Shown here in pieces: positions 33,726-43,587 of a stretch of 64,000 nucleotides of DNA. Under the pieces are notes generated by a model. The model was not told where the DNA came from. It was given only the letters and a program-made list of their open reading frames with translations, and searched no databases. A program made the position numbers and the translations under genes. This DNA comes from Planctomycetota bacterium (GTDB lineage: Bacteria > Planctomycetota > Phycisphaerae > SM23-33). How positions within the stretch are numbered: the stretch's first letter is position 1; the number at the start of each line of letters is the position of its first letter. The DNA lies in NCBI GenBank assembly GCA_022705325.1, contig JAKJER010000016.1, positions 1 to 64,000 of the forward strand. Reading direction: 5' to 3'.

Positions 33726-34856
33726 CTACACCCACCGACCCTCGTCGAGGCCGTGGTCGAGCGGGGGGGATTCTTCTCGCTCGAGGTCAGCCCCGCCGAC
33801 CTGGCGCATGAGGCAGGCATGGAGGTGTTCATCGTCCGTGGGCGCGGCAGCCAGGCGCGGGATTTCCTCGGTGCAGCGGCGGACGACCAGGACGTTCTCC
33901 CCCTCGGAGGCGATCGGCAGGGTCTGGTTGGGGGGCAGTTCCTGGGCGAGCTTTCGCGTCAGCGGGCACCGCGGGTGGAACGGACAGCCGCCGGGCGGGT
34001 TCACGGGCGAGGGCACCTCGCCGGGCAGGCGGGCGCTGTCGTGGCGGTTGACCGGATCGGGCCGGGGCACCGAGGCCAGCAGCGACTGCGTGTACGGGTG
34101 CAGCGGGGTGGAGTACAGCTTGTCCACCGGCGCTCGCTCGACGATCCGCCCGAGGTACATGACGGCCACCTCGTCGGCGAAGTGCTCCACCACGGCCAGG
34201 TTGTGCGCGATGAACAGATAGCTCAGGCCCAGGTCGCGCTGGAGGTCCTTGAGCAGGTTGAGGATCTGGGCCTGGATCGAGACGTCCAGGGCAGAGACGG
34301 GCTCGTCGCAGATGATGAATTTGGGCTCGCTGGCCAGGGCCCGGGCGATGCCGATGCGCTGACGCTGCCCGCCGCTGAACTCGTGCGGGTAGCGGTTGAT
34401 GTAGGCCGGGGACAGCCCCACCCGGTGCAGCAGAGACTCCACCCGTTCCTGTCGCAGGCGGCGCGGGACGATCCGGTGGACCACCAGCGGTTCGGCGATG
34501 ATGTCGCCCACCGTCATCCGCGGGTTGAGCGAGCTGACCGGATCCTGGAAGATGATCTGCATCTGCCGCCGCATCCGCTTGAGTTTCCCTCGCCCGATTC
34601 GGAAGACGTCCTGGCCCTCGAACGTGACCTGCCCGGCGGTGGCGGGGATCAGCCTCAGGATCGTGCGTCCGACGGTGGTCTTGCCCGAGCCGCTTTCGCC
34701 CACCAGCGCCAGCGTCCGCCCGCGCCGGACGAGCAGGTCCACGTCGTCCACCGCCCGGACGTGGCCCTTGACCCGCCCAAACGGGCCCCGATGGATCGGG
34801 AACCACGTCTTCAGGCCGCTGACTTCCAGGATCGGACTGTGGTCTTCGTTTGGCAT
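33726..34856 (-). CDS. oppF: Oligopeptide/dipeptide ABC transporter ATPase F
   Basis: 376 residues. Walker A 'GESGSGKTTVGR' (about 53-64), Q-loop 'IFQDPVSSLNPR', ABC signature 'FSGGQRQRIGIARAL' (about 160-174), Walker B 'FIICDEPVSALDVS', H-loop 'FIAHNLAVV'. The C-terminal oligo_HPY extension has 'HPYTQSLLASVPRP' and a four-Cys-type tail 'GGCPFHPRCP...VVRRC', a possible [4Fe-4S] site known from Dpp/Opp ATPases. Powers import with OppD. It is the last gene of the operon, 12 nt after oppD. Confidence 0.94.
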   Translation of the reverse strand: MPNEDHSPILEVSGLKTWFPIHRGPFGRVKGHVRAVDDVDLLVRRGRTLALVGESGSGKTTVGRTILRLIPATAGQVTFEGQDVFRIGRGKLKRMRRQMQIIFQDPVSSLNPRMTVGDIIAEPLVVHRIVPRRLRQERVESLLHRVGLSPAYINRYPHEFSGGQRQRIGIARALASEPKFIICDEPVSALDVSIQAQILNLLKDLQRDLGLSYLFIAHNLAVVEHFADEVAVMYLGRIVERAPVDKLYSTPLHPYTQSLLASVPRPDPVNRHDSARLPGEVPSPVNPPGGCPFHPRCPLTRKLAQELPPNQTLPIASEGENVLVVRRCTEEIPRLAAAPTDDEHLHACLMRQVGGADLEREESPPLDHGLDEGRWV

Positions 34857-34868
34857 TACTCTTCTTTG

Positions 34869-35984
34869 CTACAAGCTCGGATCCGTTCTTCGGGCATTCT
34901 CGAAGTCGGGGATCTCCCAGCACGAGGCCCAGTGGCAGTGTTCCAGCTCGCGCAGGGGGGGCTCCTCGAACGCGCAGCGGCGCATCACCCGCTCGCCGTT
35001 GGCCAGGGCAACGGTCTCCCCGAGCGGCGCGCCGGCGGCGGCGGCCCGAGTCCGGTCGCACCGCGGGTGGAACTTGCACCCTTGCGGGAAATGCAGGGGG
35101 TTGGGCACGTTGCCCGGGATCGTTTCGAGTCTTTCGAGCTTCTGGCCCAGGCGGGGCAGCGAGCGGAACAGCCCATGCGTGTAGGGGTGCAGGGGGTTGG
35201 CGAACAACTCCTTCACGCCCGCCAGTTCCACGATCTTCGAGGCGTACATCACCGCCACCACGTCGGCTGTCTCGGCCACCACGGCCAGATCATGCGTGAT
35301 CAGCAGGATCGACAGATCGCTGGTCTGCTGGATGTCCTTGAGCAACTGGAGAATCTGGGCTTGGATGGTCACGTCCAGGGCGGTGGTGGGCTCGTCGGCG
35401 ATCAGCAGGGCCGGGTCGCACGACAGGGCCATGGCGATCATCACCCGCTGGCGCATCCCGCCCGAGAGCTGGTGGGGGTACTCGTCGAACCGCTGCTCGG
35501 GCGCGGGGATCCCCACGTGGCGGAGCATCTGGATGGCCAGATCGCGGGCCTGCGAGGCCGACATGTCCCGGTGGAGCTGGATCGCCTCGACGATCTGGTT
35601 GCCGCACGTGTACACCGGGTTGAGCGAACTCATGGGCTCCTGGAAGATCATGCTGATCTTGCCCCCGCGGACCTGGCGCATCTGCTTGTCGGTCAGTTCC
35701 AGGAGGTTTCGTCCCTGCAGCTCGATCGCGGTGGCCGACACGCGGGCGGTGGGGGGCAGGAGGCGGAGGATGGAGAAGGCCGTCACGCTCTTGCCGCATC
35801 CGCTCTCGCCGACCAGGGCGAAGGTCTGACGCTTGGCGATGCGGAAGTTCACGCCGTCGACGGCCTTGACCAGGCCGTCCTCGGTCGCGAAGTTCGTCCG
35901 CAGGTCTCGCACCCGCAGGAGGGTGTCGCTGCCGGTGACGTTCTTGTCCACCTGGGGGCGGAGGATGGTCGGGTTGTGCGTCAT
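34869..35984 (-). CDS. oppD: Oligopeptide/dipeptide ABC transporter ATPase D
   Basis: 371 residues from the ATG at 35984; a longer open frame upstream overlaps oppC and is not used. Walker A '[11 protein letters not shown]', Q-loop '[11 protein letters not shown]', signature '[15 protein letters not shown]', Walker B '[14 protein letters not shown]', H-loop 'LITHDLAVV'. The C-terminal oligo_HPY part has '[14 protein letters not shown]' and Cys-bearing '[12 protein letters not shown]...MRRC'. The start overlaps the oppC stop (ATGA, 35981-35984). Forms the ATPase heterodimer with OppF. Confidence 0.94.
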   Translation of the reverse strand: MTHNPTILRPQVDKNVTGSDTLLRVRDLRTNFATEDGLVKAVDGVNFRIAKRQTFALVGESGCGKSVTAFSILRLLPPTARVSATAIELQGRNLLELTDKQMRQVRGGKISMIFQEPMSSLNPVYTCGNQIVEAIQLHRDMSASQARDLAIQMLRHVGIPAPEQRFDEYPHQLSGGMRQRVMIAMALSCDPALLIADEPTTALDVTIQAQILQLLKDIQQTSDLSILLITHDLAVVAETADVVAVMYASKIVELAGVKELFANPLHPYTHGLFRSLPRLGQKLERLETIPGNVPNPLHFPQGCKFHPRCDRTRAAAAGAPLGETVALANGERVMRRCAFEEPPLRELEHCHWASCWEIPDFENARRTDPSL

Positions 35985-37018
35985 ACGTTCTTGAGTTTCG
36001 GGTCCAGGGCGTCGCGCAGGCGATCGCCGAAAATGTTCAATGCCAGCACGAGGAAGAAGATCGCCGTCACCGCGCTGGTCAGCTCCCACCACCGCCCGGC
36101 GAACAGGTCCATGCGGGCGGAGTTGATCATCTGCCCCCAACTCGGGGTGCCCACGGCCACGCCCAGGCCCAGGTAGCTGAGGATCACCTCGGCCGACACC
36201 GCGCCGATGAAGCCCAACGAGAAGTTGATGATGGCGATGTGGAAGACGTTGGGCAGGATGTGGCAGCGGATGATGGACAGGCTGGACCGCCCGGTGGCGC
36301 GGGCGGCCATCACGTAGTCCAGCTCGCGGAGCTTGAGCGTCTCGGCCCGGATGTAGCGGCAGGTGGAGATCCAACTGATCACGCCCAGGGCGAGGTACAC
36401 GCCGTGAATGCCGCTGAGGTCAAGGCCCATGATGGGCGTGCGGAAGGCGTACTTGAGAGAGATCAGCAGCAGGATGCTGGGGATGCTGGCCAGCGTGGAG
36501 TACAGCCAGACCACGATGTTGTCCACCCACCGCCCGTAATAGCCGGCCACGGCGCCCAGGAACAGCCCGAGAGGGATGGCGATGATGTTGGCCATCAGCC
36601 CGACGGTCATCGAGACCTTGGCCCCCCAGATGGTCTTGAGCAGGATGGGCCGTCCGGACCAGTCGGTACCGAGCATCTGACGCCAGTCGGCGATCAGCCG
36701 GGAGGGATCCTTCCAGATGTTCGACCAGTACATTCCGGGCGACTGGTCGCGGTGGTCGAAGTCGACCATCTCCTGAAACGTAGGCCAGTTGAGCGCCTTG
36801 ACGTTCTCGGCCAGCAGGTCGTAGGCGGCGGTGGACAGTCCCATGAGGGCGTAGAGGAGAATGACGGCCAGGCAGATCTTCGCGGAACGGTCTCGCCACA
36901 GCCTCCGCCATGCGTCGCCCCAGAGGCTTCGCCCAGCGCCGACCATCTGCTCGGGCGGGTCGTTCTGAACGACATACCCGTTGGCGTTGGCGCCGATCTT
37001 TCCGATGGGTTGGTTCAT
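35981..37018 (-). CDS. oppC: Oligopeptide/dipeptide ABC transporter permease C
   Basis: 345 residues, six membrane segments. N-terminal extension, then TM1 ([17 protein letters not shown]), a periplasmic part with '[26 protein letters not shown]' (the OppC 'GTD..GRD' motif), and the EAA loop '[35 protein letters not shown]' contacting the ATPases. Ends '[14 protein letters not shown]', the typical OppC terminus. Overlaps oppB (37015-37018) and oppD (35981-35984) by four bases. Confidence 0.94.
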   Translation of the reverse strand: MNQPIGKIGANANGYVVQNDPPEQMVGAGRSLWGDAWRRLWRDRSAKICLAVILLYALMGLSTAAYDLLAENVKALNWPTFQEMVDFDHRDQSPGMYWSNIWKDPSRLIADWRQMLGTDWSGRPILLKTIWGAKVSMTVGLMANIIAIPLGLFLGAVAGYYGRWVDNIVVWLYSTLASIPSILLLISLKYAFRTPIMGLDLSGIHGVYLALGVISWISTCRYIRAETLKLRELDYVMAARATGRSSLSIIRCHILPNVFHIAIINFSLGFIGAVSAEVILSYLGLGVAVGTPSWGQMINSARMDLFAGRWWELTSAVTAIFFLVLALNIFGDRLRDALDPKLKNV

Positions 37019-38436
37019 CGCAGCCGAATCCTCGGGTCGAAGATCCCGTAGCAGACATCCGTGATCAGGACGCTGGCGGTGTACATGACCGAGAGCAGGA
37101 AGACCAGCCCGTTGAGGATGGGCTCGTTTCGCTCAGTGAAGCTCTGGAGCAGCAGGTCGCCCAGCCCGGGCACGCCGAAATATTGCTCCAGGATCAGGTT
37201 GCCCATGATCAGGAACGGGATGGACATCACCAGGCTGGTCAGGATGGGCAACATGCAGTTCTTGAGCACGTGCTTGAAGAGGATGTTATGGAGGGGCAGG
37301 CCCTTGGCCTTGGCCGTCCGGACGTACTCGCGGTTGGTCTCGTCCAGGATGATGGTGCGGTAGAACCGCACGCCGGCCCCCATGCCCGCGACCACGAGAA
37401 TGGCCACCGGCAGATACACGTTGACCCGGTGGTCCACGCCGTAGGCGCACTCGGGATAGACCCGGTACATCAGCGCCTGTCCGTACATCATGAACGCCAG
37501 CACCGGGATGCACATGCCCAGCACGGCCAGGAACACGCCGACCCGGTCGACCAGGCTGCCGCGGTAATAGGCCACGAAACTGGCGATGACCAGGTCGAGG
37601 AACCACCCGATGGCCATTGCGGGCACCATGATCGCCAGGCTGTAGCCCATGTGCGTGCCGATGATCTCGGTGAGCTTCTGCCCGTTCTTGAGGCTGACCG
37701 AGCTGAAGGTGGCTGAGGTCACCAGGTGGTGGAAGAACTGCGAACGGAAGAAGTACGTCCAGCGGTATTCGGAGATGCCCGCCCGCAGACGTCCGCGATT
37801 GTCGCCGTGGTTGTTGATCAGGTCGATCAACTCGCCCGTGGTCGCCGCGCCGGAGAGATTGACGTCCAGCGACGTGCCGTCCGACAGCCAGAAAGTCAGG
37901 ATGACCGGCGGGGGGGGGGCGGGCTGGGTAGCCGGCCCGGTCGTGGGGACAGGCTTCTTGCGGGGTTTGAGGAGGAGCCCTTCGCCATCGGTCAGGCTGG
38001 GCTGGCCCGCGGGCGCCACCACGGGCGTCTGTCGGTCCAGGCGCCAGACGTATCTCCCCACCAGGGCTTGCACGTCGCTGTGGCTCTTGTCCCTGGCCTG
38101 GCCCTCGAGTTCCATCTCGCCGACCTCGTCCAGGGTGGGGCTGATCAGCAGGAGGGCGTCGATGGCGTTGCTGCCCCTGCTTTCCTCGACGTGCAAGGGG
38201 AAGTTCCCGCCCGCATGGTCGAGCAGGACCAGGCGGCTGTGGACGTTGATGTACAGCGGGCGGTCGTAGCCGTACTTGTGGTTCCACTCGGCCTTCTGGT
38301 GGGCGGGGGCCTTGGCCCCCTTCCAGGCGGACGCGATGTCGCCCCCGACGCTTCGGAAGAGGAAGAACGTCAGCAGCATCACGCCGAACACGGTCAGCAC
38401 CGACCAGACCAGGCGCCGGAGGATATAGTGAATCAT
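37015..38436 (-). CDS. oppB: Oligopeptide/dipeptide ABC transporter permease B with a large periplasmic insertion
   Basis: 473 residues; usual OppB is about 310. TM1 (SVLTVFGVMLLTFFLFR, about 12-28) is followed by the conserved 'YGYDRPLYIN' (about 55-64). Then comes an extra region of about 160 residues before the canonical 'FFRSQFFHHLV' and the remaining five membrane segments with the EAA loop 'REYVRTAKAKGLPLHNILFKHVLKN'. The insertion contains a Pro-rich linker (TTGPATQPAPPPPV) and 'SDGTSLDVNLSGAATTGELIDLINNHG', which resembles flagellin_IN-type motifs. It should lie in the periplasm, where it could contact the substrate-binding protein. Overlaps oppA and oppC by four bases each. Confidence 0.92.
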   Translation of the reverse strand: MIHYILRRLVWSVLTVFGVMLLTFFLFRSVGGDIASAWKGAKAPAHQKAEWNHKYGYDRPLYINVHSRLVLLDHAGGNFPLHVEESRGSNAIDALLLISPTLDEVGEMELEGQARDKSHSDVQALVGRYVWRLDRQTPVVAPAGQPSLTDGEGLLLKPRKKPVPTTGPATQPAPPPPVILTFWLSDGTSLDVNLSGAATTGELIDLINNHGDNRGRLRAGISEYRWTYFFRSQFFHHLVTSATFSSVSLKNGQKLTEIIGTHMGYSLAIMVPAMAIGWFLDLVIASFVAYYRGSLVDRVGVFLAVLGMCIPVLAFMMYGQALMYRVYPECAYGVDHRVNVYLPVAILVVAGMGAGVRFYRTIILDETNREYVRTAKAKGLPLHNILFKHVLKNCMLPILTSLVMSIPFLIMGNLILEQYFGVPGLGDLLLQSFTERNEPILNGLVFLLSVMYTASVLITDVCYGIFDPRIRLR

Positions 38437-40376
38437 TTGTTCCGGCCTCCCATTCGGCGGCGCATCTCGGCGTCGATGCGGTGGTACCTGCCCATGCCGT
38501 AACCGATGGGGTGGGGCTTGTAGTTCTTCATCCAGGGATGGCTCAGGACGTAGCCGACCGGCTCGGTCAGCAGCAGCACGGGGCAGTCCTCGTTGAGCAT
38601 CCGGATCATCTTCACGTACAGGGCGGTCCGCTCAGGCGAAGGCAGCATGACCGCGATCTGCTCGTAGAGCTTGTCGAACTCGGCGTTGGAGTAGTTGGTG
38701 TTGTTGGTGCCCCGCTTGATGTTGGGCGTGTAGTACAGCTGGAGGAAATTCTCCGGGTCGGGGTAATCGGCGTGCCAGCCCATGGAGTACATCTGCACCT
38801 GCTTCTTGTTTACCTTCTGCTGGAGGCTGGGCCAGTCGTTCAACTCGATCTTGAGGCGGATGCCGATCTGCTTGAACTGCTGCTGGGCGAAGTCGCCCAT
38901 GCGGCGATGGTCCTCGTCGCGCCCGCCGAAGTCCACCGTCAGCTCGGGGATGTCCTCGCCCGGCTGGATGACCCCGGCCGCCACCAGTTCCTTCCTGGCC
39001 TGCTCGGCCTTCTCCTTGGCTGCCTGGACGTCGTAGCGGGCGTACGGGCTGGGCCCGGCCTCGCTGTAGGCCTCAAAGTCGCTGGGCACGTAGTTGACCG
39101 CCCGCATCCCCCGCCCGTTGTAGAGCACCTCGACGTACCGTTCCACGTTGAAGCAGAGGTTCAACGCCTGGCGGAGCGACTTGCTCTTGCCCAGCACCCG
39201 GTCGTCCATGTTGAAGGCCAGCCAGTACAGGGCCGGGTACGAGTACTTCTGGAGGCGGATGCCCCGTTCGATCCACCGCTCGGCCAGGTCCTTGTGGGGC
39301 GTGACGACCTGGCTGTAGATCTCCTGCGGGATGGCCGCCCGGTCCACCTGCTTGGCCATGAACATGCTCCACATCGGGTTCATTTCCTTGGTCACTTTGA
39401 GGTGGTGGACGTCGATGAAGGGGATGATCTTGCCCGCGTCGTCGTACAGGCCGGCCGCCTTGTCCCGCTCGACCGACTGCTTCTGGCTGGCGGTGAGGGT
39501 CTTGGGGTCCGGCGGTTCCGGGTAGGTCTCCTTGCGGAACTGGGGGTTGCGTCTCAGGATGATCAGGTTGTTGCCGTCGAACTTCTCCAGGCAGTAGGGC
39601 CCCGTGCCGACGGCGTGCTCCACCACGTGGATCTCGGTCGGGCGCTCGCGGATGGGGATGGGCTCTCGCTTGCCCTCGCCCGCCGGGCGGGTGGAGAAGT
39701 GGTAGTCGATCAACTCCCGGGGGACAGGAGAGTAACAGTTGACCGCCAGCACGTAAAGCAGTTGCGGCCAGGGCGAGGTCAGCTTGATCTGGAGGGTGTG
39801 CTCGTCGATCGCCTTGACGCCCTCCAGGGGCAGGTCGTAGCGGCTGAAGTCGCCCGCGGCGTACTTGCGGGTCTGGGCGCGGTACTCGGCCACCCCGACG
39901 ATCTTGTCCTCGATGAACGCCAGGGCCAACTGCGTGTCCACGTGAAAGTCGCACACCCGCTTGAAGGCCAGGACGAAGTCCTCGGCCTTCACGGTCCGGC
40001 TGCGGGGCTTCCCCCCGGGATAGAGCCCGAAGCACTCGTTGGGCTGATAGAAGATGTCCGGGCGGATCTTGAAGGTATAGGTGAGGCGGTCCTGGGACTC
40101 GGTGGGCCAGCCGTCGGCCAACTGGGGAGCGAGCATGACCGGGCGGACCAGGTAGTGGTAGGTGTAGAGCGACTCGTAGATGGCGCCCTGGATGGCGGCA
40201 GAGGTGGTGTCGCCCGCGGTGACGGGGTCGATGGACTTGACCTCGGCGGGCAGGGTGTCGTAGGCGGCGATCTCCTCGCCCTGGACAACGGGTTTGGGCT
40301 CGGGCAACAGCCCGAGGAACGGAGACAGGGCCAAGGCGATGACCACGACAACGGCTAGCAGGTAAAAGACCTTCAT
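38433..40376 (-). CDS. oppA: ABC transporter substrate-binding protein, family 5 (peptide)
   Basis: 647 residues from the ATG at 40376. The N-terminal hydrophobic segment (VFYLLAVVVVIALALSPFLGLL) has no lipobox, so it is an uncleaved anchor or signal. The SBP_bac_5 body is clear: 'AIQGAIYESLYTYHYL', 'LADGWPTESQDRLTYTFKIRPDIFYQ', 'TVKAEDFVLAFKRVCD', 'AVGTGPYCLEKFDGNNLIILRRNP', 'ADYPDPENFLQLYYTPN'. It is longer than typical DppA (about 530). Binds oligopeptides in the periplasm and hands them to OppBC. First gene of the operon. An ORF extends 25 codons upstream, but the chosen start places the signal at the N-terminus. Confidence 0.92.
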   Translation of the reverse strand: MKVFYLLAVVVVIALALSPFLGLLPEPKPVVQGEEIAAYDTLPAEVKSIDPVTAGDTTSAAIQGAIYESLYTYHYLVRPVMLAPQLADGWPTESQDRLTYTFKIRPDIFYQPNECFGLYPGGKPRSRTVKAEDFVLAFKRVCDFHVDTQLALAFIEDKIVGVAEYRAQTRKYAAGDFSRYDLPLEGVKAIDEHTLQIKLTSPWPQLLYVLAVNCYSPVPRELIDYHFSTRPAGEGKREPIPIRERPTEIHVVEHAVGTGPYCLEKFDGNNLIILRRNPQFRKETYPEPPDPKTLTASQKQSVERDKAAGLYDDAGKIIPFIDVHHLKVTKEMNPMWSMFMAKQVDRAAIPQEIYSQVVTPHKDLAERWIERGIRLQKYSYPALYWLAFNMDDRVLGKSKSLRQALNLCFNVERYVEVLYNGRGMRAVNYVPSDFEAYSEAGPSPYARYDVQAAKEKAEQARKELVAAGVIQPGEDIPELTVDFGGRDEDHRRMGDFAQQQFKQIGIRLKIELNDWPSLQQKVNKKQVQMYSMGWHADYPDPENFLQLYYTPNIKRGTNNTNYSNAEFDKLYEQIAVMLPSPERTALYVKMIRMLNEDCPVLLLTEPVGYVLSHPWMKNYKPHPIGYGMGRYHRIDAEMRRRMGGRNK

Positions 40377-40465
40377 GAGTCTGGTCGCTGTGCTCCTTGT
40401 CCCGCCAGGGGCGTGCGGACCGTCGGGCCCGCGACTCGGTACGTCCCGCAAGGACGGTCAGTCCG

Positions 40466-41677
40466 CTACTTCTTGGTGGTCTTCTTCGCTGGCGCCGGCG
40501 TGGGGACCTTCTTGGCCGGCGCGGGCGTCGGGGCCTTCTTAGCTGCAGGCGGGGCCTTCGCCGCGGTATTGGGGGGTGTCGTGATGCCCGTCTTGGGCGT
40601 CGCGGGCTTGGTCGCGGGCTTGGCGACCGGCGCGCCGGGCTCCTTGGGCTCCTGTCCGCGCGGCTCGATCTTCGGCTCGCTCACGCCCAGCGGCTCCTTC
40701 AGTGCGTCCAGCCACTCCAGCGCCCCGCGCCGCAGCGCCGCCTTCAACTCCTTGTCCTTGTCGTCGATGGGCTTCTGGATGAACCGTTTGTTGAGCCCGC
40801 TGAGGGCGTTGAGGCGGGCCTCCGCCTCTCGCAGCAGGCCCTGGTGGGCCTCGTCCGCGTACTGCTCATCGGCGGAATCCACCCACGCCTTCGTCGCACA
40901 CCACATCAGTCCGACGATGACCTGAGCGGCCGCCTTCTTGTCCGCCTCTTTGCGCCCGGTCAGGTCGCAGAGGTTGGCGGCTGCTTCGACCGCTTTGCCG
41001 GCGGCGGTGGTGGCGTCGACCGTCCCGTCCATCGCCAGTTGCCCGCAGATGCTCCAGTTCTTGGACAGGGCGGCGAAGGTGCGGTTCTGGGCTTCGCTGA
41101 GGGCCTGCTGCGAGACCGTCGAAGGCGGAGTGGCCGGGTAGACTGCCATCTCCAGCAGCGCCGTCAGGACCACGGGAGAGTCCTCTTTGGCCAGGGCGGT
41201 CTCCACCGAGGTCAGCATCTGCTGGGCGAAGCGCTGCCCGCCAGCCAGCAGGAGCATGCGGATGTTGTGGTACGCCCGCCAGCCCAGGTATCGCACAGCC
41301 GGGTTGGAGTGGGCAACCATCGCGTCCAGTGCGGGCTGGATGGAGACCTGGGGCATTTTGGCAATGGCCATGGCCGCGTTCACCTGGCGGACGGCGGCCA
41401 GCGGATCGTCCGCCGCCAGCGCGGGCTGGCATTTCTTGGCGGCATCCTCGGCGTAGGCGAAGCCGCGGCTCTCGCTGGCGGCGAACTGGTAGTCCTTGAT
41501 CAGCCGCTCGCGGGCGGCGATGATCTCGCCCGCGTCCTGGGACGTGGCGATCGCTTCCCAGGGCGACTTGGTACTGCTGGGGGCAGTGGTCGCCTGGGAC
41601 CACGACACCGCCGGAGAGACCAACAGGGCAGCCACCATGGCCAGGGTGCAGAAACGGCCAGTCGAATCAACTCGCAT
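40466..41677 (-). CDS. Secreted helical protein with Lys/Pro/Ala-rich tail, unknown function
   Basis: 403 residues from the ATG at 41677 (GAAGGG 6 nt before). A signal peptide is visible (residues 1-28, ends AVSWSQA). The body (about 30-310) is all-helical, with HEAT- or TPR-like character ('AALDAMVAHSNPAVRYLGWRAYHNIRMLLLAGG', 'VVLTALLEMAVYP'). From about residue 325 the sequence is low complexity, ending in repeats of 'KKAPTPAPAKK' type, like eukaryotic H1-type or Lys-rich surface tails. No family recognised. The basic tail could bind anionic polysaccharide, peptidoglycan or nucleic acid. It follows the opp operon with an 89-nt gap; no shared role is evident. Confidence 0.75.
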   Translation of the reverse strand: MRVDSTGRFCTLAMVAALLVSPAVSWSQATTAPSSTKSPWEAIATSQDAGEIIAARERLIKDYQFAASESRGFAYAEDAAKKCQPALAADDPLAAVRQVNAAMAIAKMPQVSIQPALDAMVAHSNPAVRYLGWRAYHNIRMLLLAGGQRFAQQMLTSVETALAKEDSPVVLTALLEMAVYPATPPSTVSQQALSEAQNRTFAALSKNWSICGQLAMDGTVDATTAAGKAVEAAANLCDLTGRKEADKKAAAQVIVGLMWCATKAWVDSADEQYADEAHQGLLREAEARLNALSGLNKRFIQKPIDDKDKELKAALRRGALEWLDALKEPLGVSEPKIEPRGQEPKEPGAPVAKPATKPATPKTGITTPPNTAAKAPPAAKKAPTPAPAKKVPTPAPAKKTTKK

Positions 41678-41952
41678 AGTCAGCCCTTCGCGAAGGAGTA
41701 CAGCCTGCCTGTCGACAGGAAGGCCCGCCTGCCGGCTAGGCAGGTTTGGCCCGTGCATGGTAAGGAAAGGATTGGCAGCCTGTCAAGACGAAGAGATTTC
41801 CGATTGTCGACTTGCCGGTCCGGCAGGCGGGGTGTCGCTTTGCGGTGGGGGCAGGGAGCGCAGGACTGGCTGGAACGGGTCAACAGGCCCGACCGTCGCC
41901 AGCAAGACACCCCGCTCCCCCCCCCAGCGGGCGAAGCGTTGAGGGTCCGGCT

Positions 41953-43491
41953 CTACGCACGGGTCATCTTCTTGGCGGTCTGTTCTTGCGGCAGGTACGC
42001 CCCGCCATCGCGAAGCGTCCGCACCAACTGCTCGGTATCCAGATCGTTCGCCGGCTGGCCGGTTCGGACCGACTGCACGGCGGCAGTGCCCGCGGCCTGT
42101 CCCATCATCGAGGCGGCCGGCTGAACACGGATCGATCCGTGCACCTTCACGTCGCTGGAATTGCATCGGCCGGCCACCCAGAGGTTCTTCCAGCCCTTGG
42201 GCACGAGGATGCCGTAGGGAATGCCGAAACACTCGCCCCGACCCAGCCTGCCTATCTTGTTGTATTCCTTGTAGTACTGCTGGTACGCCTCTTCCGTGCA
42301 GTCGTAAGGATGAATGTCGACCGCCTTGTTGAATACGGCAATCTGATCGGGAAACTGCCGTCGGGCGAGGTAGTCCTTGATGTTCAGTTCGTACTCCCCC
42401 ACGATTCGTCTTGATTCGCGAACTCCGATCAGGGAACCGGTCGTCACGAGTTGCAGATTCTCGCAGCCGGTAACGTACTTGCGATAGAACGCGACGTACT
42501 CCTGGACGATGCGGCGGCCCAGCATCACGCCCTGGCTGAGGTCCTTGCACGTCAGGGCGTTCATCCGAAACAGATGGCCGCCGTTGAGATACCCCACGCT
42601 CTGGTTGACTCGACTCATGCCGGGCAAATGCTTGTCGCTCTGCGTGAAATGGCCGTCGGCCAGCGCCTTATTCAAGGCCGCCGATTGGTTGCCCATCCGG
42701 GACCAGTCGATGCCGGCGTGAAGCGAACACAACGTGGCGGCCATGGGGGCGGGCGTGTCGCGACCCGCCTCGCGGCAGGCCGCACCGCACACGTCGGCCA
42801 GCACCGCGTCGCCGGTCGCGTCGATGAACGTGTTGGCCCGGATGAACCGGTACCCTTCAATGTTCTGCAGCACCACGCCGGACACTCTGCCCTGTTGCGG
42901 ATCGGCGTCGGCGTCGATGACCCGGGTGAAGAAGCGGACCTCGACGCCGGCCTTGCGGACGAATTCGTCGAGCACGAGCTTGTAGCCTTCCACCTGGAAC
43001 GGCGTCCACTGGTGGTAGTTCTTTCGCCATGTGTCGGGGTTGATGTCCGGCCTGAGGAACCCGCGGGTGTGCATCGTCTCGACGACTTCCCGCATGAACC
43101 CGCCCACGAGCATCCTCTTCCCGTCGGCCATCGGGTCGAATGCGGTGACCAGTCCCGAGGTGCCCATTCCGCCCAGGCACCCCGTGGCCTCAACGAGCAG
43201 GACCTTGGCGCCCAGCCGGGCGGCACAGACGGCGGCCGCCGCGCCGGCCGGACCGCCGCCGCACACGACAACTTCGTACCCGCTTTCGATCGGAACGCGA
43301 CGGACGAGGTTGTACGTCTCCTTCTGCGTTACCTCCGCGGGGGCGTCCTGGGCGGAGGCCTGTCTCGAGGTTGCGGCAGCCGCTGCGACCGTGCCGGAGA
43401 TTCCTAACGCTGATGATTGCAGGAACCTCCGCCGAGAGAGGAACTCACGCCTTCCGGCCGGGAGGTCATTGCGAGATTCTGAGGCGCCCAT
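41953..43491 (-). CDS. Tat-exported FAD-dependent oxidoreductase (FAD_oxidored type)
   Basis: 512 residues. The N-terminus has a twin-arginine signal (SRRRFLQSSALGISGTVAAAAA, about 19-40). FAD-binding Rossmann 'YEVVVCGGGPAGAAAAVCAARLGAKVLLVEATGCLGG' (about 72-108), then 'TSGLVTAFDP', 'IDATGDAVLADVCGA', and C-terminal 'LWVAGRCNSSDVKVHGSIRVQPAASMMGQAAGTAA'. This is the FAD_oxidored (PF12831-like) pattern common in planctomycetes and Verrucomicrobia in carbohydrate loci. Substrate unknown. AAAGGA precedes the start. Directly downstream of the large secreted glycosidase-like gene (43588-46416), same strand, gap about 96 nt, so possibly cotranscribed. Confidence 0.88.
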   Translation of the reverse strand: MGASESRNDLPAGRREFLSRRRFLQSSALGISGTVAAAAATSRQASAQDAPAEVTQKETYNLVRRVPIESGYEVVVCGGGPAGAAAAVCAARLGAKVLLVEATGCLGGMGTSGLVTAFDPMADGKRMLVGGFMREVVETMHTRGFLRPDINPDTWRKNYHQWTPFQVEGYKLVLDEFVRKAGVEVRFFTRVIDADADPQQGRVSGVVLQNIEGYRFIRANTFIDATGDAVLADVCGAACREAGRDTPAPMAATLCSLHAGIDWSRMGNQSAALNKALADGHFTQSDKHLPGMSRVNQSVGYLNGGHLFRMNALTCKDLSQGVMLGRRIVQEYVAFYRKYVTGCENLQLVTTGSLIGVRESRRIVGEYELNIKDYLARRQFPDQIAVFNKAVDIHPYDCTEEAYQQYYKEYNKIGRLGRGECFGIPYGILVPKGWKNLWVAGRCNSSDVKVHGSIRVQPAASMMGQAAGTAAVQSVRTGQPANDLDTEQLVRTLRDGGAYLPQEQTAKKMTRA

Positions 43492-43587
43492 AAGGATCCT
43501 TTCTCTCGGGTGAGCGCGGGAGTCGGGACGTCAAAGCTGCTTCGTCTTCTTCGGTTCCGGGCCGTGGGTCGCCAATCCCCGCCGGGA

